This document shows positions 1 to 6,517 of a DNA stretch of 9,484 bases, piece by piece. The stretch lies in NCBI GenBank assembly GCA_964576215.1, contig CAZNVM010000224.1, positions 1 to 9,484 of the forward strand, given 5' to 3'. This DNA comes from JAVBSX01 sp964576215 (GTDB lineage Bacteria > Planctomycetota > Planctomycetia > Pirellulales > Thermoguttaceae). The position numbers were made by a program, and so were the translations under genes. The notes under the pieces were generated by a model that worked only from the letters and a program-made list of their open reading frames with translations, was not told where the DNA came from and searched no databases. Each line of letters starts with the position of its first letter. Position 1 is the stretch's first letter.

Positions 1-48
1 TAAAATACCTCGCTTTTCAAAAATTAACAAAAAGGGAAACATATCGAT

Positions 49-78
49 CTGTCCCGAACCTGGCGGACAGAATTTTTT
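49..78 (+). terminator. Possible intrinsic terminator of an upstream gene
   Basis: CTGTCC (49-54) and GGACAG (65-70) form a perfect 6-bp stem around a 10-base loop. Two A residues and a run of six T (73-78) follow. This is the layout of a Rho-independent terminator reading on the plus strand, so it probably ends a gene lying left of the window. The stem is short and only moderately GC-rich, so the call is tentative. Confidence 0.4.
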
Positions 79-211
79 CCGAGGTCGATTGCGTACAAAC
101 GAAACCCACCTACAATGTCGATGTTACTTGTCAATTGAATATTTTGCAAGGGAAATATGCGCAATTTTATTGGTAATTTTGCGTAACCCGTTTACATTTT
201 GAGTTGATAAC

Positions 212-1402
212 ATGGGCCAAATCCGCACAAAAATTCCTCAAGTGGCCATTCTTTTGGAAACCACTCACGGTTACAGCCGGAATCTTTTGCAGGGAATACT
301 CAAATACCAGAATCTTCACGGTCCCTGGGGAATTTATTTTGAACCGGGAGGAAGCGCAGACCAAAAGCTACCGTCAAAAAAAGAATGGAAGGGAAATGGA
401 ATTATATGTTGGATTACGAATCAAGAGGTCGAACAATCGGTTTTATCGGCGAGGATTCCAACGGTTTTAATCGACCCTTGGGAGGAATATATTGTGCCCA
501 CGCATCCCTTTTCAAAGTATTGCCAGGTTCGCGGCAATTCCCATGAAATCGGCAAAATGGCTGCGCAATTTTTTCTGGAAAAAAACTTCAAAAATTTCGC
601 TTTTGTCGGTGATCATCCGGAACGAAAGTGGGGACGAGACCGACAAATCGCTTTTACCGGGGTGGTTTCGCAACAAGGCTATCGTTGCTATTCTTATGTG
701 CCCGAGTTTCAAGAAGGATACGAAGCAGAAGCGGATAGAAAACGTTTGGCCCGTTGGTTGAAAAAACTTCCTAAACCGGTCGGGGTTTTTGCCGCCATCG
801 ATGTGCGGGGACGGCAGATTCTTGCCGCATGTCTTCAATCGGGAATCCGCGTTCCCCAGGAAGTTTCCGTCCTTGGTGTCGATAATGACGTGTTACTTTG
901 TGAAACAGCCAATCCTCCGCTGTCGAGTATTGCTCTTGATGAGGAAAACGCCGGTTATCAAGCCGCTGAGCTTTTGGACCGACTCATGAAAGACCGTTCA
1001 CTCAAAGGAACCGTCATCACGTACAACCCCAAACAGATTATCAATCGGCGTTCCACGGAAATCGTCCCAAGCTCGGACAAATTGATTGTGGAAACGCTGG
1101 AATTTATCCGAATCAATTCCGGAGTCAATGTTAACGTTGCCGACATCGTCAAGTATATGAACATTTCACGCCGAACGCTTGAATGTCGTTTCAAATCCAG
1201 TCTTGGATGCACCATTTTAGAGGAAATCCAAAGAGTAAGAATTGAAAAGATCAAGTCTCTGATTTGTGAAACCGCACTCCCCTTACACTCCATTGCAGAG
1301 ATGTGCGGTTTCGACAGCGAAAGCTATATGGGCAAAGTCTTCAAGAAATTTCTCGGTTGTTCCATGATCGAGTACCGGCAAAAACACTCCGCTCTCAAAT
1401 GA
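212..1402 (+). CDS. XylR-type transcriptional regulator (sugar-binding domain plus AraC HTH)
   Basis: The 396-residue protein has the architecture and almost the length of E. coli XylR. Residues about 9-285 form a LacI/periplasmic-binding-protein-like sensor: VAILLETTHGYSR opens it, FAFVGDH lies near 130, VGVFAAIDVRGRQIL near 190-204, and VPQEVSVLGVDND at 214-226 is the typical end strand. Residues about 290-392 form an AraC/XylS double helix-turn-helix, with VADIVKYMNISRRTLECRF for the first HTH and IAEMCGFDSESYMGKVFKK for the second. It should be a cytoplasmic DNA-binding activator that responds to a sugar; the family suggests a pentose, but the ligand cannot be read here. No clear Shine-Dalgarno precedes the ATG. 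The leader (79-211) is AT-rich, with TTGTCA at 128-133 as a weak -35 candidate. No sugar-use operon is adjacent, so its targets are unknown. Its codon use looks more AT-rich than that of the genes to its right. Confidence 0.88.
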   Translation: MGQIRTKIPQVAILLETTHGYSRNLLQGILKYQNLHGPWGIYFEPGGSADQKLPSKKEWKGNGIICWITNQEVEQSVLSARIPTVLIDPWEEYIVPTHPFSKYCQVRGNSHEIGKMAAQFFLEKNFKNFAFVGDHPERKWGRDRQIAFTGVVSQQGYRCYSYVPEFQEGYEAEADRKRLARWLKKLPKPVGVFAAIDVRGRQILAACLQSGIRVPQEVSVLGVDNDVLLCETANPPLSSIALDEENAGYQAAELLDRLMKDRSLKGTVITYNPKQIINRRSTEIVPSSDKLIVETLEFIRINSGVNVNVADIVKYMNISRRTLECRFKSSLGCTILEEIQRVRIEKIKSLICETALPLHSIAEMCGFDSESYMGKVFKKFLGCSMIEYRQKHSALK

Positions 1403-1421
1403 GGATACCGAAGCCGTGTAA

Positions 1422-2270
1422 TCAATACGGCAACGCAAACGCCCCGCCGGTCAACGACGCGAGGTACTGTTCGTGTGATTTTTTATCGGGAACCTTGATA
1501 TTGTGGCTTCCGGCAACGTTTTCGACCATTTTGCAATCTTTCGCTTTGATCGTGTGCGCGATAATCATGGTCGGCTTGCCGTTTCGCAGGCGTTTCGCTT
1601 CTTCGATGGTGCCATACAATTTTTCCCAGTCGTGCCCGTCCATTTCAAAAACGTTCCAGCCAAACGCCCGCCACTTGTCGGTCAGCGGTTCCAGTTCGAG
1701 AACCTCCGACGTGGTGCCATCGATTTGGAGCTTGTTGTAATCGGTGATCGCAATCAGGTTGTCGAGCTTCCAATGCGAGGCGAACATGGCGGCCTCCCAG
1801 TTTTGTCCTTCGTTGCTTTCGCCGTCGCCGACAATGCAAAAGACATGGTTGCTTCGCCCCTCTTTTTTCGCGGCAATCGCCATCCCGCAAGCGGCGGAAA
1901 GCCCTTGCCCCAACGAACCGGTCGTCATGTCGATCCCCGGCACGGTGCGGGCGTCGGCGTGACTGGGAAGTTTGGTGCCGTCGGCATTGAGGGTGCCGAG
2001 CCATTCCTTGGGGAAGAACCCTTTGTAGGCGAGCACGGCGTAAAGGATCGGGGCCGCATGTCCTTTGGAAAGCACCAGACGGTCACGGTCCACCCATTGC
2101 GGATCGTCCGGCCTGACGTTCATCGAGCGGTAGTAAAGCGTCATCAAAATTTCGACGAGCGAAAGTGCGCCGCCGATATGCCCGCTCCCGCTTCGGCAAA
2201 TCATGTCGGTCACAACATACCGCAACTCGGCAGCAAGACGGTCGAATTCTTTTTCATTAAACGTTGTCAT
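1422..2270 (-). CDS. Transketolase, N-terminal (ThDP-binding) subunit
   Basis: The 282-residue protein matches the N-terminal half of split transketolases. Together with a separate C-terminal subunit these move two-carbon ketol units between sugar phosphates in the non-oxidative pentose phosphate pathway. Visible signatures are SGHIGGALS (28-36, with His31), LSKGHAAP (67-74, His71), LPSHAD (101-106), GSLGQGLS (118-125), the thiamine-diphosphate motif from GDGESNEGQNWEA (148-160) to DYN (177-179), and MVENVAGSHNI near the C-terminus, where the family usually has a His-Gly pair. An in-frame ATG lies 18 codons upstream (2324), but that extension is unlike the family and overlaps a possible promoter, so MTTFNEKEF is chosen. 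There is no convincing Shine-Dalgarno. The gene follows the cyclase gene by 80 bases on the same strand and converges on the regulator with 19 bases between stops. The partner C-terminal subunit is absent from the window. Confidence 0.9.
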   Translation of the reverse strand: MTTFNEKEFDRLAAELRYVVTDMICRSGSGHIGGALSLVEILMTLYYRSMNVRPDDPQWVDRDRLVLSKGHAAPILYAVLAYKGFFPKEWLGTLNADGTKLPSHADARTVPGIDMTTGSLGQGLSAACGMAIAAKKEGRSNHVFCIVGDGESNEGQNWEAAMFASHWKLDNLIAITDYNKLQIDGTTSEVLELEPLTDKWRAFGWNVFEMDGHDWEKLYGTIEEAKRLRNGKPTMIIAHTIKAKDCKMVENVAGSHNIKVPDKKSHEQYLASLTGGAFALPY

Positions 2271-2314
2271 TGCAATCTTGTTAAGGGTGAATAAGAGGGG
2301 TATCGAACGGGAAC

Positions 2315-2323
2315 ATAATACCA
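2315..2323 (-). promoter_or_regulatory. Possible extended -10 promoter for the transketolase subunit
   Basis: On the minus strand the gap between the cyclase and transketolase genes reads TGGTATTAT, an extended -10 (TG, one base, TATTAT) about 45 bases before the chosen start. No good -35 lies at the expected distance, as is usual for extended -10 promoters. If real, the transketolase gene can be transcribed independently of the cyclase gene. Confidence 0.3.
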
Positions 2324-2350
2324 TGTTTTGTCAGAAGTGCGAGTGCCCCG

Positions 2351-4501
2351 TTAGCCGCAATAGAGCCGCAAATAGGGTACCTCACACGTTTCGGTCGAAT
2401 CGCCCTGCACCGTAAAGCGAGGTTTGCGGGGACGTTCCCGCAGCTTGTGAGCGGTGTCAAAACGTAAAATGCACTCCGTTGGCGTATCGGCTTCTTTCAG
2501 AATCGGGATGACGTTGGGGACCGCTTGCTCCACGTCGAGAACGGCGAGATTGGCGACGTTCGCTTTTTGTGCGTAAATTGACAACGCCATGAGCGGAAAG
2601 TAAATCCGGTAATAGTGATACCGCAAATAAAACACGAGCGGAAAACCGGTTCCGGTAAACTCCGACTCAAGCCAGGTACCGTCCGATTCCTGATGGTCAA
2701 GCAAAAATCGGATTCCCCGCTGCGTTGCCGGATGGTCGAAAAGTCCCGCTGCAAGCAGTCCCATAACCGCCCAAGCCGTTTGCGACGCCGTTTCCTTTCC
2801 TTGTCCGCGAAGTTTCGGGTCGATGTACGAATTCGGCGATTCCCCCCAGCCGCCGCTCGGTTGTTGGTGAGCGAGAAGCCAATTCCTGCCGGCAACGATT
2901 ACCGGATCGTCCACCGAAACGCCGACTGCCGTTAATCCGGTAAGTGCCTGCCAGGTTCCGTAAATGTAGTTGACGCCCCAACGTCCGAACCAGCTTCCGT
3001 CCGGTTGTTGTACCTTTTTCATGTAAGCGACGCAACGGTCAATTGCCGCATCCTTACCGACTTTGTACCCCAACCGACCCAGCGATTCGAGAACGCGACC
3101 GGTCAAATCCGGCGTGCTCGGATCAATCATCGCATTGTGATCGGCAAACGGAACCCGGCACAAAAGTTCACGGTGATTGTCTTTGTCAAACGCTCCCCAA
3201 CCTCCATCACGATTCTGCATCGCCAAAAGCCAACGGACTCCCTTTTCGATACTGTCTGCCGTTTGCCGCCCGCCATCTGCCATCTTGAGCACCATGAGAG
3301 CCATTGCGGTATCGTCGTTGTCGGGATAGAACTCGTTGTTAAATTCAAAACACCACCCGCCCGGTTCGACGTCGACTTTTTCCGCCCAGTCTCCCTTACA
3401 GGAATGCTGTCGGGAAAGCTGTTGCGATTTGATCCAATCGACCCCTTTTTTGACCATCGGCGTATTTTCGTCGAGTCCGCCGAGCAGGAGGGCCTTGAGC
3501 GTCAGCGACGTGTCCCAAACCGGCGATTTGCACGGTTGAACGTGGGCACGTTTTCGCTCTTCCTCCCAAATTACCAAATCGTCGAGCTGTTTACGGCAGT
3601 ATTGAACTTCTTTCGAGTCGTCGGCGTAACCGAGTGCTTTCAGGGCGATCCAGCTCCAGACAATCGGCGGATAAATCGCTCCGGGACCGTCGCTCCCTTC
3701 GAAATGCTCAAGCATCCACGTTTTCGCTTTTTCGACAGCCGCTTTGTGGAACGGTTTCAAACCGGTTTTGCGGCAAAACCAGATGATTTTGTCAACCGTT
3801 CGGAAAAATCCGTCCCAGGAAAAGATCGTTTTCGCGGCGGTTTTGCCCGGAGCAACGACCTCCGGCCAATGGGCCGAATCGTGCGTAAAAAGTTCGCGTA
3901 TACCCTTTTCCGCCGGAATTTGCTTGACCGGTTGCAAAGCGGAGACAATCGAAAGCGGGACGAAAATGGTCCGCGACCATGCGCTCATTTCGGAAATGTT
4001 GATCGGAAACCATTTGGGCAGATACATCATTTGCGGCGGAACGGCGGGGCACTGATCGTGTGGAATCTGGCCAAGAATCGCAAGATAAAATCGGGTAAAA
4101 CTATTGACCTTTTCCGCTCCGCCAAGCTCCATGACTTTGCGTCTTGCCCGCTGCATGTATTCGCTACTCGGATCGTGTCCGGTCAGTTTCAGGGCGAAAT
4201 ACCCTTTGACGGTGTTATGAATGTCGGGCAAAGCACCGGGATACATTCCCCAGCCACCATCGGGAAGTTGCGTTGCGATAAGATCGTTGGCGCAGAATTT
4301 CGCAAGTTTGCCGTTTTCTTCGCCCAGAAACGCTAAAAGCAGGATGGTTTCACTTTGGAGCAGGGCGTCTCCTTCGAGTTCGGCAACCCAGTACCCGGCG
4401 TCGTGTTGGTTTTCGACGAAAAAGCTCCGGGTCCGGTTGATCGCGTTCCGCAATTCCCTGGCGTAAAGTTCATCCGTCCGTGGATCGGCCTTCGGTTCCA
4501 T
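2351..4501 (-). CDS. shc: Squalene-hopene cyclase
   Basis: The 716-residue protein cyclises squalene to hopene (and hopanol), the committed step of hopanoid synthesis, as a monotopic membrane enzyme with two alpha-barrel domains. The catalytic acid motif is DNDDTA at 394-399, matching DXDDTA of squalene-hopene cyclases and unlike the motif of oxidosqualene cyclases. QW-type repeats include QLPDGGW (78-84), QNRDGGWGAF (429-438), QQPDGSW (498-504), QQPSGGWG (546-553) and QESDGTW (604-610). YIYGTWQALTGL (513-524) and GFPLVFYLRYHYYRIYFPL (619-637) are family hallmarks. The reading frame runs open to 5035, but that extension crosses the palindromic repeat and the hydrolase gene. The ATG at 4501 has AAAGGA eight bases upstream and begins just before the family's conserved N-terminal segment. 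After the last barrel helix there is a tail of about 70 residues (roughly 645-716) with no recognised motif. No other hopanoid gene is in view. Confidence 0.95.
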   Translation of the reverse strand: MEPKADPRTDELYARELRNAINRTRSFFVENQHDAGYWVAELEGDALLQSETILLLAFLGEENGKLAKFCANDLIATQLPDGGWGMYPGALPDIHNTVKGYFALKLTGHDPSSEYMQRARRKVMELGGAEKVNSFTRFYLAILGQIPHDQCPAVPPQMMYLPKWFPINISEMSAWSRTIFVPLSIVSALQPVKQIPAEKGIRELFTHDSAHWPEVVAPGKTAAKTIFSWDGFFRTVDKIIWFCRKTGLKPFHKAAVEKAKTWMLEHFEGSDGPGAIYPPIVWSWIALKALGYADDSKEVQYCRKQLDDLVIWEEERKRAHVQPCKSPVWDTSLTLKALLLGGLDENTPMVKKGVDWIKSQQLSRQHSCKGDWAEKVDVEPGGWCFEFNNEFYPDNDDTAMALMVLKMADGGRQTADSIEKGVRWLLAMQNRDGGWGAFDKDNHRELLCRVPFADHNAMIDPSTPDLTGRVLESLGRLGYKVGKDAAIDRCVAYMKKVQQPDGSWFGRWGVNYIYGTWQALTGLTAVGVSVDDPVIVAGRNWLLAHQQPSGGWGESPNSYIDPKLRGQGKETASQTAWAVMGLLAAGLFDHPATQRGIRFLLDHQESDGTWLESEFTGTGFPLVFYLRYHYYRIYFPLMALSIYAQKANVANLAVLDVEQAVPNVIPILKEADTPTECILRFDTAHKLRERPRKPRFTVQGDSTETCEVPYLRLYCG

Positions 4502-4509
4502 TTTTCGAA

Positions 4510-4515
4510 TCCTTT
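4510..4515 (-). promoter_or_regulatory. Ribosome binding site of the cyclase gene
   Basis: AAAGGA on the minus strand lies eight bases before the ATG at 4501. It decides the start against the much longer open frame. Most other genes here lack such a site. Confidence 0.65.
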
Positions 4516-4562
4516 CTCTGTTTAGCAAAGGTGAAACACCGCTTCCCGCAGTGCCGCCGGGC

Positions 4563-4591
4563 ATTGTAGCAGAAACGGGATTTTTTGGCAA
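4563..4591 (-). promoter_or_regulatory. Sigma70-like promoter of the cyclase gene
   Basis: On the minus strand TTGCCA (4586-4591) and TACAAT (4563-4568) each match the sigma70 consensus at five of six positions and are separated by exactly 17 bases. Transcription would start near 4556, giving a leader of about 55 bases before the cyclase ATG. This is the best promoter in the window, and it lies between the palindromic repeat and the gene, so the repeat is upstream of the transcript. Confidence 0.6.
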
Positions 4592-4633
4592 GCCGAAAAT
4601 TGGGCGGGAAAACACGGACGGTGTTCCTGTGTT

Positions 4634-4788
4634 CAGGAGGATTGCAAAGTCGCTTTTTTCCTGGGAACGCAGGCTTCCAGCCTGCCAGTGAGTTCGTAGG
4701 CATCCTACCTGCGCAGAGCGGAGACTCCATTCCGCAACCTTCGCGCAGGCTGGAAGCCTGCGTTCCCAGGGACTTTGCAGTTCTCCTG
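4634..4788. repeat. 155-base near-palindromic element with perfect 26-bp core stem
   Basis: The arms 4660-4685 and 4745-4770 are exact reverse complements over 26 bases (outer end CCTGGGAACGCAGG). Beyond them, 4634-4651 and 4771-4788 are also reverse complements at 16 of 18 positions, with an extra eight bases (GCTTTTTT, 4652-4659) on the left side only. The 59-base centre holds two smaller hairpins: GTAGG-CAT-CCTAC (4696-4708) and GCGGA/TCCGC (4718-4722 and 4731-4735). The whole could extrude as a cloverleaf. It looks like a dispersed non-coding element of the REP or MITE kind. I believe similar GGGAACGCAGGC-type sequences recur in planctomycete and related genomes, but this is from memory. 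No transposase is encoded. Confidence 0.8.
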
Positions 4789-4813
4789 CCAGTCCCCCGA
4801 AAAATTTTGCTCT

Positions 4814-4842
4814 TGGAGAAAAAAGGGAAATTTCGTATGATC
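4814..4842 (+). promoter_or_regulatory. Possible promoter of the membrane hydrolase gene
   Basis: TATGAT (4837-4842) matches the -10 consensus at five of six positions. TTGGAG (4814-4819), 17 bases upstream, is only a weak -35. Transcription would begin near 4849, about 35 bases before the hydrolase start. Confidence 0.35.
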
Positions 4843-4883
4843 TCGGCGTTATTTTCCCGATGTTCCCGTTTCTTGCCCGTGAT

Positions 4884-5876
4884 ATGGCCGATTTCAAGAC
4901 GCACGTTTCGTTCAGTACCGCCGCAGGCGTCGTGTACGGGACCGGAATTTGGCTGCTTGACGTTCCCGCTCCCACCAGCGCGATCGCCGGGGGAATCTGT
5001 GCCATTTCCGGAATGTTCCCGGACATCGACAGCAAAACCAGCCGCGCACTTCAGGAAACGCTTTACCTGATTGCCGGTCTCGTCTGCATGTTGGTTTTGC
5101 TCCGGCTGCGGGAGTTCGAGCTTAATGGTGATCTCGTCCTGTTCATCGGAGCGGCAGTCTTCCTTTTGACGAAACTCATTGTCGGAGAGATCGTCGTCCA
5201 CACGACGTCTCATCGCGGGATGGTCCACAGTATTCCTGCCGCCCTGATCGCCGGATCGCTAGTGTATTTGCTTGCCTCCGGTCCCTGTGGATTTCGGACC
5301 CTCAAAGCACTCGGTCTGGTGATCGGTTACATGTCGCACCTGCTTTTGGACGAAATCTACAGCGTCGATGTGCGCGGAGTCCGTATGAAAAAATCTTTCG
5401 GAACCGCGCTGAAATTTACCTGTACCGGTAAACCGACCAAAAATGCGTTCGTTTACGCCCTTCTTGTCGGAATCGGCTGTCTTATTGCTTGCGAAGAGAC
5501 GTTGAGCAAAAAATTTACCGGCGAAACCGAGCGTTGGACTTCGGAGGGGATCAAGGCGTTGGAACGATACTCCCAGTCGACCTACTCGGACGCCGAATAC
5601 CAGTGGTTTATGATGGCGTCGATGTTTGGCCCTGACGGCTCCCAAACGGGCGATTCTGCGAAAGAAGAATTATTTGAGGAAGAAACCTCGAGTTTTGCGA
5701 AACCGTCGTTTTCGCGGGAACCGATCTCTCGCAACGCTTATTCCAATTCGACGCCGGCTCCCATAAGACCGTACCAATCGTCGGAGCAAAGCACGGTTCC
5801 CAGTCCTTCGCCGAACGCCGTTCTTCTTCGCAATTCCGTGTTCAAATCCACTCCGCACTCGCCGACGGGGTTGTAG
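4884..5876 (+). CDS. YdjM-like membrane-bound metal-dependent hydrolase
   Basis: The 330-residue protein resembles the YdjM/DUF457 family of integral-membrane, presumed metal-dependent hydrolases whose substrates are unknown. Putative metal ligands lie where the family has them: His7 in MADFKTH, PDIDS (46-50), HRGMVHS (110-116) and GYMSHLLLDE (148-157). Hydrophobic segments that could cross the membrane are at about 30-45, 60-75, 84-106, 117-132, 140-156 and 187-203. After the last one, residues about 205-330 form a polar, Ser/Pro-rich, probably disordered tail not expected in short family members. An in-frame ATG at 4860 exists, but neither start has a Shine-Dalgarno, and MADFKTH is the usual family N-terminus. 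The gene is divergent from the cyclase gene and alone in its transcription unit. Family assignment is fairly firm; the biochemical activity is not established. Confidence 0.75.
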   Translation: MADFKTHVSFSTAAGVVYGTGIWLLDVPAPTSAIAGGICAISGMFPDIDSKTSRALQETLYLIAGLVCMLVLLRLREFELNGDLVLFIGAAVFLLTKLIVGEIVVHTTSHRGMVHSIPAALIAGSLVYLLASGPCGFRTLKALGLVIGYMSHLLLDEIYSVDVRGVRMKKSFGTALKFTCTGKPTKNAFVYALLVGIGCLIACEETLSKKFTGETERWTSEGIKALERYSQSTYSDAEYQWFMMASMFGPDGSQTGDSAKEELFEEETSSFAKPSFSREPISRNAYSNSTPAPIRPYQSSEQSTVPSPSPNAVLLRNSVFKSTPHSPTGL

Positions 5877-5882
5877 CGAACG

Positions 5883-5920
5883 CTTTTTGATAAAGTTTTG
5901 GAAAGAACTTTGACGAAAAG
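5883..5920 (+). other. Stem-loop after the hydrolase gene
   Basis: Bases 5883-5897 pair with 5906-5920 over 15 positions, with one mismatch and two G-U pairs, around an eight-base loop. It begins six bases after the hydrolase stop. No T-run follows, so it is not a classic intrinsic terminator, but it could protect or define the 3' end of the transcript. Confidence 0.4.
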
Positions 5921-6005
5921 AGGAAAATTGTCGGGGAGGAGGGCTTTTCTTTTCGAAATCACTCCGTAATAATGACCGAATAGTTTTCAGCGAAGTCGTT
6001 TTTCG

Positions 6006-6035
6006 TTGAACCCGGCCTTTTGCCGACACCATATT
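6006..6035 (+). promoter_or_regulatory. Weak promoter candidate before the acidic protein gene
   Basis: TTGAAC (6006-6011) and CATATT (6030-6035) each match consensus at four of six positions with an 18-base spacer. The transcript would start only about 17 bases before the GTG start. The gap 5921-6005 shows nothing better. Confidence 0.22.
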
Positions 6036-6058
6036 TTCATTGAAAGAGGGATTATACC

Positions 6059-6424
6059 GTGAAGACCACACTAAAATTTTCAAAATTCAAAACTCGAACT
6101 GGAAATCGCTCTCCTTGGGGATCCGATGCGGACTCGTCCAGGCGTTCCGTCAGCGTGATGTACGCTGCGATGGACGACGATGAGGAAGAGGAAGAGGAAG
6201 ACGAGGAAGAGGAAGACGACGACTGGGACGAAGAAATCGACGAAGATGAAGAGGATTGGGACGACGAGGAAGACGAAGACTGGGAAGACGATTGGGACGA
6301 CGAAGAGGACGAAGACGAAGACTGGGAGGAAGTCGAAGACGAAGAAGACTATGACGAAGAGGAAGAGGAAGAGGAAGACGATTGGGACTATGACGACGAA
6401 GAAGAGATTGATGAGGAAGATTAG
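6059..6424 (+). CDS. Highly acidic Asp/Glu/Trp-rich small protein
   Basis: No known function is recognised. The start is GTG, chosen because GAGGG (6046-6050) lies eight bases upstream. Residues 1-38 are basic and polar (MKTTLKFSKFKTRTGNR, then SRRS). Residues 39-121 contain 72 Asp or Glu out of 83; the other eleven are Trp (56, 67, 75, 79, 89, 109), Tyr (98, 111), Ile and Val. The tail should be disordered and strongly negative, with regularly spaced aromatics. There is no signal peptide or membrane segment. Such tails are known in histone chaperones, DNA mimics and nucleic-acid-binding partners, and this gene precedes dnaB, but a link to replication is only a guess. The frame ends cleanly in TAG four bases before a palindromic element. 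The GAA/GAC codon mix, rather than one repeated codon, argues against simple microsatellite slippage and for a real protein. Confidence 0.75.
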   Translation: MKTTLKFSKFKTRTGNRSPWGSDADSSRRSVSVMYAAMDDDEEEEEEDEEEEDDDWDEEIDEDEEDWDDEEDEDWEDDWDDEEDEDEDWEEVEDEEDYDEEEEEEEDDWDYDDEEEIDEED

Positions 6425-6427
6425 ATC

Positions 6428-6506
6428 GTTAGCGTCGGGGCTTGTCCCGAGTTTTCCCGGTGTTGAGTTTACACAGTCCCAGTTCGGGGCAACCCCCGAC
6501 GCTAAC
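6428..6506. repeat. 79-base palindromic element between the acidic protein gene and dnaB
   Basis: Arms 6428-6450 and 6484-6506 are reverse complements at 21 of 23 positions. The outer 13 (GTTAGCGTCGGGG) are perfect, and one of the two differences is a G-U pair in RNA. A smaller inverted repeat, GTGT/ACAC (6460-6463 and 6471-6474), sits in the loop. It fills nearly the whole gap, from four bases after the acidic gene's stop to 11 bases before the dnaB start. No T-run follows. It could be a dispersed repeat or an mRNA structure between the genes. Confidence 0.75.
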
Positions 6507-6517
6507 AGAGCTTAATC

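Noticed and set aside
1503..2294. 263-codon plus-strand open frame antisense to the transketolase subunit
   Set aside because: It mirrors a well-supported conserved gene and shows no motifs of its own.
3005..4336. 443-codon plus-strand open frame antisense to the cyclase
   Set aside because: It lies wholly within the cyclase gene, has no recognisable domains, and its composition is that of a mirrored reading of the real gene.
4660..4770. Palindromic element as a tRNA or CRISPR repeat
   Set aside because: The cloverleaf-like fold lacks tRNA conserved loops and anticodon arrangement, and there is no array of repeats and spacers.
4502..5035. In-frame N-terminal extension of the cyclase to an ATG at 5035
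   Set aside because: It crosses the palindromic repeat and the start of the opposite-strand hydrolase gene, does not resemble cyclases, and a good ribosome binding site and promoter precede the ATG at 4501.
6180..6515. Lys/Arg/Thr-rich open frame overlapping the acidic protein gene
   Set aside because: It is the shifted reading of GAA/GAC-rich codons; the acidic frame has the ribosome binding site and a clean stop before the palindrome.
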